Below are positions 56,431 through 64,000 of a stretch of DNA of 64,000 nucleotides, piece after piece. How positions within the stretch are numbered: position 1 is the first letter of the stretch; every line of letters starts with the position of its first letter. This stretch comes from Ophiocordyceps camponoti-saundersi (nom. inval.) (taxonomy: Eukaryota; Ascomycota; Sordariomycetes; Hypocreales; Ophiocordycipitaceae), in contig PDHQ01000009.1 of the NCBI GenBank assembly GCA_003339415.1, positions 280,106-344,105 on the forward strand, in the 5' to 3' direction. The notes under the pieces were generated by a model. The model was not told where the DNA came from. It saw only the letters and a list, made by a program, of their open reading frames with translations, and searched no databases. A program made the position numbers and the translations under genes.

Positions 56431-57097
56431 TCAAAGGCCGACGCACAGATAGGTGTTTGCCCACATATTGGTGCAATCCGCCCCGATAGCCGGATTCCAA
56501 GAGAGCAGGTCGCGGAAGGAGACGTTGTACATGGCCTCGACGACTTCGCACGTCTCCGCCGGCTCGACGTAGTGGAAGCGGCGGCAGTTGCCGACCATTC
56601 CCGGCTGGATCGGCGTTGGCGTCGTCACCGGCGCGGGGGGAGGAGGCGGGATTGGTGCGTCCGGAGCGGCGATACAGGCCCAGTGGTCGGCTAGGAGGAG
56701 CTGACAGTTGCTTCCCACGCTCGGGTTCCAGCGCACGAAGCGGGATAGGGAAACCTTGTTGGCCGCCGCAACGGAGGCGCATGTGTCTCCGGGGCGAACG
56801 AGGTAGAAGAGCTGGCAGCCGGCTACCATGTTGGGCTGTGCCGGCTGCGGAGTCACGGCGGGCGGTGGTTCTGCCGAGGAGGAAGGAGAGCGGAGAACGC
56901 TGGATGCGGGTATGAAGGGGGAGGGGGCTTATAGATGGGTACATGTGTTAGTTAGTGAGTGTGAAGAATGAAAAGCAGCGCGTACGTGGATGGAATCGGT
57001 GGATGCCCCAGCCGACGCGGTGCTCACCATTTGGTGTCTCGCCCGAGACGAGGTGAATGCTGCTAAGCAGAGCGAGGGCGAGGGTTTGAAACAGCAT
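56431..57097 (-). CDS. Secreted protein with two LysM domains (LysM effector-like)
   Basis: Two minus-strand exons, 57097-57028 and 56870-56431, with a 157-nt intron, give 169 residues. The signal peptide is MLFQTLALALLSSIHLVSG. The first LysM (CQLFYLVRPGDTCASVAAAN ... FVRWNPSVGSNC) and the second (CRRFHYVEPAETCEVVEAM ... LLSWNPAIGADC) each keep the WNP core and the fungal cysteine pattern. A Pro-rich linker separates them. There is no catalytic domain. Such proteins bind chitin oligomers and shield hyphae or blunt chitin-triggered immunity; that role is inferred. The intron is longer than most in this window. The next gene is another secreted protein on the same strand. Confidence 0.9.
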
Positions 57098-57738
57098 ATT
57101 GGGTGGTGTGCAGATGACGATAGGAGCGAGGTGGTGAACAGAGCACGAAGTTTGCTACAGATAAGAAGATGCTGAACGCCGAGACGGCTTCCAGTCTTCC
57201 TCTATTTATCGGCTTCGGGTCCTTGCGTCATGAAAGCAGCGGTCTGATGATATCATGTCGATTACGGTCACTACCACTATGTACTACACGCATACATCGA
57301 CCTCGACATTGTCACCAGCAGCGAACAAGACATCACGACGGAGCATCCAGTAAAAGAGAGGAAATCAAAGGAAAGAAAGATGATCGGCATGTGCGGCTAC
57401 GATACGAGCCAGCCTGCCGCTCGATCTCAGCCGGGGTCGCTTTATATTGTTCCTTTCTGCCGGGCCATTGCTTCTACAACGTTAAAGGTAGTATCGAGGG
57501 CAAGAGAATGAAGACCGAGTGTCCTGCTGACGCTGATTGCTGCATGGAACGATGATGACCACACCAACACCACCATCGATCGAGCTTCACCTGATGCTGC
57601 ATTGATGGTCCTGTACGGGGATGGACGCCCTCGATCCGGCGTGCTTGATCTATGTACCCTTGATATATTGATCTATGGCATGATATATTGACCAGTTCAG
57701 ATACACTCGAGAAGATAGAAGGAAACAGAGAAGTATCC
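57098..57738. other. Spacer
   Basis: Promoter of the LysM gene and 3' region of the next minus-strand gene. No other feature seen. Confidence 0.4.
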
Positions 57739-58434
57739 TTACAGCGGGATGCACTCAGTCGCATCACTGACACCGAACGCCTCAAAAGCTTGACCATTCC
57801 TCTTAACCCTCTCCGGATCTGTGCCGTTCGTGCCAACGCACTCGGTCACATAGTCTGCGCAGGAGGAAACATTATCACGCAGCTTCGTCTTGATATCCGT
57901 CTTGTCACACTGCGTAGCATAGAACCAAGCCAGGCTGAAGAAGTTTCCCTGATCCGTTTCGAGAACGGCGTTGAGAACATCGTTGCATTTATCGGCGTCC
58001 TTGCACGTCTTGTCTGCACATTCGAGGCTCGTCACGTCGGAGAAGCTTCCCTTCTTGAGGTCTTTGGCCCATTTGAGGTTGAAGCCGCACTGTTGCATGT
58101 TGACTGTCCCCTGGCCCGGCCTGCCTGGGCTTTGGTTCCGCATGAAGGTGAAGTTTACGGATTCCAGCATCGCCAGCCCTACCAGACAGGCCGCTTCTTG
58201 TCGACATCCTATGTTGAATTGCTTAAAGGAGGCTTCGAGCTGGGGTGCCACTGAGGTAGAGTTGCGGCATTCTTTGTCCTTGGCTTTGCATTCTTTCGGC
58301 GCCCCGAGTGTTTCGAGTACTTGGACGAGGTCAAGGGATGATGTTGATGAGGCTTCGCAGCTCTCCTCGGCCTGATCTGCTGCTATGAGGAGTGGAAGGG
58401 AGGAGAAGAGGAGGAGTCGTCCGAGGAAGAGCAT
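57739..58434 (-). CDS. Secreted cysteine-rich protein (possibly lysozyme-like fold)
   Basis: A single-exon protein of 231 residues on the minus strand. It has signal peptide MLFLGRLLLFSSLPLLIAA and about 12 cysteines in the mature part. The stretch CLVGLAMLESVNF with NQSPGRPGQGTVNMQQ and FNLKWAKDL is typical of a family of secreted fungal proteins. Its helix-Glu pattern resembles lysozyme-like glycoside hydrolases. Catalysis is not proven. N-glycosylation sequons (NST, NFT, NVS, NGT) are present. It lies next to the LysM gene, so both may act on cell-wall polymers. Confidence 0.75.
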   Translation of the reverse strand: MLFLGRLLLFSSLPLLIAADQAEESCEASSTSSLDLVQVLETLGAPKECKAKDKECRNSTSVAPQLEASFKQFNIGCRQEAACLVGLAMLESVNFTFMRNQSPGRPGQGTVNMQQCGFNLKWAKDLKKGSFSDVTSLECADKTCKDADKCNDVLNAVLETDQGNFFSLAWFYATQCDKTDIKTKLRDNVSSCADYVTECVGTNGTDPERVKRNGQAFEAFGVSDATECIPL

Positions 58435-59377
58435 TGTTAGTCTTTTTAGTTGCTTTTGAAGATGAGGATGAACAAAGTGTCAAGTGAATTCTCAGAATTG
58501 TGTATAGTAGCGAGATGTTGGCTTAATCAATCTGAAGGTTGCAAAAAGAAGATTGTATGAGAGAGTGCACAACTATATAGTTGGACACCTTTACTACAAA
58601 AACGTCAGCCTTTCGTCCGACACAAAGCAGATAATTCAAAGTCTTCATTGTATGTACATGTCGTCTACCTTGTCATGACTCAAGCCGAAGCCTAGCAGAT
58701 TAAGGATGCGCAGTAAGTTTCGACTCTAACACGCTGAGCATGTCCCAGACTTGACGTGAAACGGAAAATGGGGTAGCTGAGAGTCCTTCTTTCGACTTGG
58801 CTTGATCCATTCTACCTATCACGTTGATCGGCTTCTCTTTAAGCATATCCGGAGGGGAGGCTCATTTCATGCCATGTCCACTTCTATCTATTTTAAGGCA
58901 TCGGAGTGTACCCTCTATCCTCCACCATGCCCTTTACTCTCATGCCAGAGGCATAAAATGCATGCCCCGTCGTTCATATAGACTGCGTGTATGTACAGCC
59001 TTTCCTCGAGGCATAAACCATGCAAGCGTACATATAGCCATGCTAGACCTACCCTGTTAACGGCTTCGTCCCAAATTCAACAGCTCGTCGTCTTTTGCAA
59101 ACAGGACTTGAAACTATCTGTTCAAGCTAGACTGACGCGCCTCTGTTTACTCCGTCCTTCAAGTCCCAACACTTTCATGTATGAAACGTAGTTAAGTCCT
59201 TGACTGATAGACTCTGAAGCTGGGATGGGCGCTTGGCTCGGATAGCTCTTTTTCCACCTCCTGAGCTGAGCATCGAGGTAAAAAGGTATGAAAATGAAGA
59301 AAATCATGTATACATACGTCTATGGATATTCACCAAGTCGTCGTCTTACAGTATGATCTCTCTACATACAAATATTC
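58435..59377. other. Spacer
   Basis: No supported gene. Holds the promoter of the secreted Cys-rich gene and the 3' end of the FAD oxidoreductase. Confidence 0.4.
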
Positions 59378-61030
59378 CTACGTCAACACCTCGTCCGCAA
59401 GGTTCCTCAGTTCGGCCCGCCGTAGCCGCTTCTTGTCGACGGCCAGCTCCTCCAGCGGAAACCACTCTGCCAGCTTTCCCCCCGGCCGCCCGCCCTCTCC
59501 CGGAGGCAGCGCCTCTTCCTGACGACCTACAAGCATGACGCCGACGGCGGCGCCGCAGAGCCAAGCCCACACCATTCCCTCGCCGTTAAAACCCGCCACG
59601 ACCCATTGCCGTCGCCGCCGGCGTCTTCCTTCCGTCTTCCTCCTCCGCCTTCGTTCCGGTAGTCGGCCAACCAGTGGAAGCGAGTCGCCGGTGAAGCCCA
59701 TGATGCCAGACCAGGCTGCGCCGGCGTCGGCTGAGAAGACGCCGCCTCCGCTGCTGCCGCCGCTGGGCTGAAAGACGGCGGAAAGACTACCGCGAAGGTG
59801 CATCAACGGAAAAGCGTCGAGCCGGCTGTCGTCCCAGACGCCCATCTGATCAAGACCGCCGTCCCGGCTGCGAAACAGACCACCGCCAAGCATGATGTCG
59901 CCGGGGGAGCCGTCCGCGCGGTCCGGCCGCTGAGTGGCATAATCGAAGCCTTCTGACGACGGGTATATGACGGACCACGAGCGCAGGCCGTGATTATCGG
60001 TCGGAAAGGTCGGAGTACAGGGTCGCTGCGCCGTCATGTGGCCGATGACGCCGGTGAGACGACCGCGCAGCTTGGGAATTAGCTGGCCTGCGAAGGCGTT
60101 GGTGGCGTGGACCACGTTCCGAGCGGAAATTGTGCCGGCGCCGTTTCCGCAGTGAACCAGTAAAGAGGTGCCATCGTCTTCGACGGCTTCGACGGGGGTC
60201 AGCGTTCGTATGCTCAGGTTGTTCGCGTGTCGCGTTCGCAGTTCGTTCCATACCGCCGTCACGAGGCGATAAGGCCACAGAGCGCCGGCCTTGTAGGAGA
60301 CGGCGCCGGCGATCATGGGGCCTGCTCCGGTCTGGAGAAAAGGAACGCAAAGCGACCGTCAGCAAAGTAACCATGAAAGGGAGGGACGGGACGGATGGGT
60401 GTGTGATATTATTGCCTTGCATCGGGCTTCTTCGCCGTTCAGCACGGTAGCATCGACGTCTGGTAGCCATGGTCGCATGGCATCGACATGACGTCTCGCC
60501 GTCTCCAAGTCGTCGACGTCGAGGAAGAAGTCGGTCGTCTCGACCTCGCGCACCTCTGCCTCGGGATAGCGAGCACCGAGCCGTAGCAGGGCAGGAAGAT
60601 GCATCAGCTGGAAGCGAACCAAGCGACGCGCCGTCTGATGACCATATCGCCGCGCTAATCGAGCCAGCTCCTCGTGCGGCACAACCTTGACGTGTCCCCC
60701 ATTACGGCCCGTAGCGCCGCTGCAGAGCTGTCGAGCCTCGACGACGACGATGCGCAGGTCCGGCTCAAGCTCCAGCGCAGCGTGCGCCGTCGCAGCCGCA
60801 GCGATGCCGCTTCCGATGATGACGACGTCGGCCGTTGCCGGGAGCGGGTCGCGCACCGTCGCCAGCTCCGGGAACGGAGGGTCCGTCAGCCAGTACGGCT
60901 CCGTCGCCTCCGGAGCCGGTAGACCCGGCGCCGCCGATGCGCGCTGGAGCAGCTGTCGATAGCGGGTAGTAAGCGACAGCAGCGTTCGGATCGCCCCGAA
61001 GATGGCTGCGAGCTGGTCGCCGAGGCTCAT
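59378..61030 (-). CDS. FAD-dependent oxidoreductase (DAO family)
   Basis: Minus-strand exons 61030-60416 and 60331-59378 give 522 residues. The Rossmann dinucleotide motif VVIIGSGIAAAATA lies near residue 70, followed by VVVEARQLCSGATGRNGG, the usual DAO N-terminal signature. The end has GFTGDSLPLVGRLPE and VVAGFNGEGMVWAWLCG, the second FAD-contact region. Low-complexity Arg-rich and Gly/Ser inserts are present in the second half. The 84-nt intron starts with GC (AAG then GCAATA), a GC-AG intron; no phase-compatible GT is nearby. Members oxidise amines or amino acids. It lies divergent from the PKS, so it could be a tailoring enzyme. Confidence 0.88.
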
Positions 61031-62393
61031 GGCGGAGGGGGAGAGAGATGAAGAGGAAGAGGGGGGCAATAGCCGGTCGCGCTCGTGAGGGAGGCGTGGA
61101 GAGGGTTGAGTAGCTGTTGTACCAGTAGTAGTTTATATGACTCATATTTGCACATGTGAATCAAACTTGCCCGCTTAAACAGGTACGAGCTCTATCCAAG
61201 TCAAGGCCATTCCGAGCAAGAATTGTTTGCAGCTGAGAGAAACGGCTCTTTAAGACGACTTCAACCCATGCTGCGATACTTCAAGTCGATTGGTACTACC
61301 CGAGGGCAAAAGGATAGGTCTTGCTAGTGAAGTTGTCACGATCATCAACGCGTCCGCAAAACGACAGTCTCCTCATCCCAGTCAGGACAAAGATCAATCA
61401 CTGTGTCAGTTGAGACATGCAACCGAGGAATATTGTATCCCATTCCTGTCACTAGAGGAGAGTCTTGAAAAGAAGAAGCAGAGTAGGGTCAGAATGAACG
61501 ACAGAATTGACGACGAGCTTTGCAACAGTCTTTCGTCAATGACCATGCAATATGTGACTGGTTCTATGTCCAAGCAAGATCCGATGTTATTCGGAATAAC
61601 AACAGCTCTTTCACCGACTTCCTACACGCTGTGTAACCACACGCGTCTCGACGGTGAACTTGCCCAGCCACTGACACGTCGAATGGAGGTTACATAACAC
61701 AGATACAAAGACAGAAGACCTTCATCGAACTTGGTCATTAATTGCACACTCTCCCTAATGGGTGATGAAAAACAGCCAGAGACCGTCTCGCCCAGGTGAC
61801 GCTGAGGCCATTGTCTTGATGCGTGCCACGGTGAACTGCTCGGCAGGTAAGTGACACATGCTTCGCGATGGCAAACTCCCGGTTGCTGAACACAATTTTT
61901 GGGAACCCAGAGACACTATGTACGGTTTTCACAACCTTGGGCTACCCAAATACGCGGTCAAAGCGACGACACAGCTGCCGTCTGTTCACATAACCATGAA
62001 ATCACGACATGGGGCTGAGGCGGGCGTCCTGCGGCGGTGGACCCCTGGAGGCATCAGCTGTGGATGTCAATCATGTCCGTAGCAGGACAAGATCAACATC
62101 GTCTCCTGTCAAGGCAGTGAAACACAGAAACAAAAAAAAGAAGAAGAAGAAAGGTGCAAAAGACACGCGAGAACATAGCAAGGTAAAGAAGAAGACAGCA
62201 AAAGAAAAGGGGAGCAGAAAGATGACAAAAGGAAAAATAAGACTTGGTCGAGTGCCTGCTATTGCATGGCTTACAGAGGTGTTAAAGAGGAGTTTCTCTC
62301 CCGGCTGGATTCGCTTTCGAGTGGCATTAAGAGTGATACGCACAGAAGGAGCAATTCTAAAGATCCGACACAACGTTTTTTACTAGATCAGCA
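61031..62393. promoter_or_regulatory. Divergent spacer, FAD oxidoreductase / PKS
   Basis: A 1.36-kb region between the divergent starts. An A/G-rich tract runs from about 62125 to 62240. No gene is supported. A long non-conserved frame at 61290-61697 lacks an ATG at its start. Confidence 0.4.
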
Positions 62394-64000
62394 ATGACAG
62401 AACAAAGCCCTCCCTCGCCCATCGCCATCATCGGCATGGGCCTCCGACTCCCAGGAGGCGTCTCGACGGCTAACGAATTCTGGGACCTCCTAATAAACAA
62501 GCGAGACGGAAGGCGAAGGGTGCCATCCGATCGATTCAACGTCGACGGCTTCCACGGCTCAGCAGCTCATCGACAGAAAGTCGCCAGCGATCACGGCTAT
62601 TTCCTCGACGCTGATATCAAGGCTTTCGACAACGATTCCTTCCCGTCCAGCGCCTCCGATCTGGAAAGATTAGATCCCCAGCAGAAACTCTTAACAGAAG
62701 TTGCTTGGGAGACCATAGAGAGTGCTGGCCAGGCGAGCCTAAGGGGATCAGACATGGGTGTCTACGTTGGCGTCTTCGGAGAGGATTGGCATAATATTAT
62801 GCATCAGGATAGGCAGAGTACCGGCAACAGTCGCAGCATAGCTTCTGGTGACTTTGCTTTGGCTAACTGGCTCTCGTATGCCCTCGATGTGAGGGGGCCG
62901 AGGTGAGTAATTCTTTCCATCTGTCTGTGTAATTCATATTGCTGATTTGACCTCGAAACCAACCAGCATGACGATCCGCACGGCATGCTCGGCTTCAATG
63001 TCCGCTCTGCACCTAGCATGTCTGGCCCTTCGCAACGGAGACTGCCAGTCAGCCCTCGTGGCCGGCTGTAGTATCATCATAGAGCCATCTATGACGCTGG
63101 TAATGTCCGACCAGCAGGTTCTATCCCCTACAGGGTCTTGTAAGACCTTCGACGCGGCAGCCGACGGCTTCGCTCGAGGCGAGGCTATAAACGCAATCCT
63201 CATCAAACCTCTGGATGCAGCCCTCCAGGCGGGCGACCCTATCCGCGCTATCATCCGTGCAACTGCAGCTAATTCGGACGGCAGGATGTCCAGTTTGGGA
63301 TGTCCGAGCGCAGAGGCACAAGAGGTTATGATCCGGAACGCCTATAAATCAGCTGGTATCGATGATATATCCCTGACACCTTATATCGAGTGTCACGGTA
63401 CGGGCACGCCTGTGGGAGATCCGATCGAGGTCGCCGCTTTGGCTGGCGCTTTCGGCCGACGAGGAGCATTTATCGGATCGGTAAGAGACAGATGTCAGTC
63501 TCTGTCGTGGAATCTCTGCTAAGATTGTCATAGGTGAAACCGAATGTCGGCCATGGTGAGGGAGCGTCTGGCATCACGAGTATAATCAAGGCCGCTTTAT
63601 CGCTGGAGAATTCCACGATCCCGCCCAACATCAACTTTTCCACGCCGAGCCCAAGGAGTAAGCTATGAAAGGGCCATTGATGTTGATCGTAACTGACTTT
63701 AATGGTATAGTTCCCTGGGATGATTACAAGTTCGAGGTTCCCCTGGAGCCAATGCCATTTCCTGAGGGCAGACCAGCTCGAATCAGTGTCAATTCCTTTG
63801 GCATAGGCGGAGCCAACGCTCATGTGAGATTCGAATAACACCTTGGTTCGAAAATCTATGCTCTCTTTCGGCTGACCCGCGATGAATCTCACAGGCCATC
63901 TTGGAGTCGGCGGCCGAGTATGGGATCTCAAGGCTTACCAACGGCCAGAGAAACGGACACTCAACAAACTCGGCAGAGGAGCAGAGCACCAACGGCGTAA
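62394..64000 (+). CDS. Highly reducing type I polyketide synthase, N-terminal ketosynthase (3' truncated by window edge)
   Basis: Exons 62394-62902, 62967-63480, 63534-63657, 63711-63823 and 63895 to the window end. The ketosynthase opens with [16 protein letters not shown] and LDPQQKLL. The catalytic Cys is in TACSAS (about residue 177), and the two His are in [12 protein letters not shown] and [21 protein letters not shown] closes the domain. The N-terminus starting directly at KS, without a SAT domain, and these motifs fit highly reducing PKSs. Later domains lie outside the window. Four short introns (51-71 nt) all join in phase. The product is unknown. Confidence 0.93.

Overview
This is nuclear DNA of a filamentous ascomycete, most likely a hypocrealean fungus. 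The genes carry short introns (about 45-160 nt) with GTRAGT-type donors and CTRAY branch sites. The gene content is typical of Pezizomycotina: a HET-domain protein, a lipase-NACHT-ankyrin NLR-like protein, a Zn2Cys6 regulator, an ABCB pump, a LysM protein and a highly reducing PKS. Two 10-N scaffold gaps (24052-24061 and 47748-47757) mark contig joins. The species cannot be fixed from the sequence alone.

Layout. 1-5530 holds self/non-self recognition genes: the C-terminus of a HET protein and an NLR-like gene with ankyrin repeats. 5531-10369 is gene-poor, with a small secreted Cys/Arg protein and an orphan single-exon gene. 10760-16474 is mostly metabolic: a GH16 glucanase, a PLP trans-sulfuration-type enzyme, a Cys-rich orphan and a GH105 hydrolase. 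16593-21718 is a compact housekeeping block: ERG6, the SLT11/ECM2 splicing factor, MZM1 and zuotin. 21719-31700 is accessory. It contains a secreted Cys-rich gene that I resolve into 17 exons, 13 of them consecutive micro-exons of 3-12 nt. It also holds a divergent pair of secreted proteins, one resembling aerolysin/MTX2-type pore formers and one from a secreted family seen in Hypocreales. 32056-43853 returns to conserved genes: a full ABCB transporter divergent from a Zn2Cys6 factor, a C2H2 zinc-finger protein, the mitochondrial membrane protein MCP1 and an F-box protein. A long spacer with a scaffold gap precedes a SWIRM-domain gene (48085-49476). 49477-56430 is gene-poor, with a decayed Tc1-like transposase and three degenerate direct repeats. 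56431-64000 holds a LysM effector-like gene, a Cys-rich secreted protein, an FAD oxidoreductase and the 5' part of a highly reducing PKS running off the right edge.

How the genes may work together. The ABCB pump and the Zn2Cys6 factor share a 753-bp divergent promoter, so the factor is a candidate regulator of the pump. The FAD oxidoreductase and PKS are divergent neighbours and may mark the edge of a biosynthetic cluster. Secreted proteins are numerous and suggest a host- or prey-interacting lifestyle. The headline observation is the micro-exon gene at 24222-25976. Its exons are all multiples of three, all its introns are 57-89 nt, and its layout recalls the micro-exon secreted-protein genes of schistosomes and the bicycle genes of aphids.
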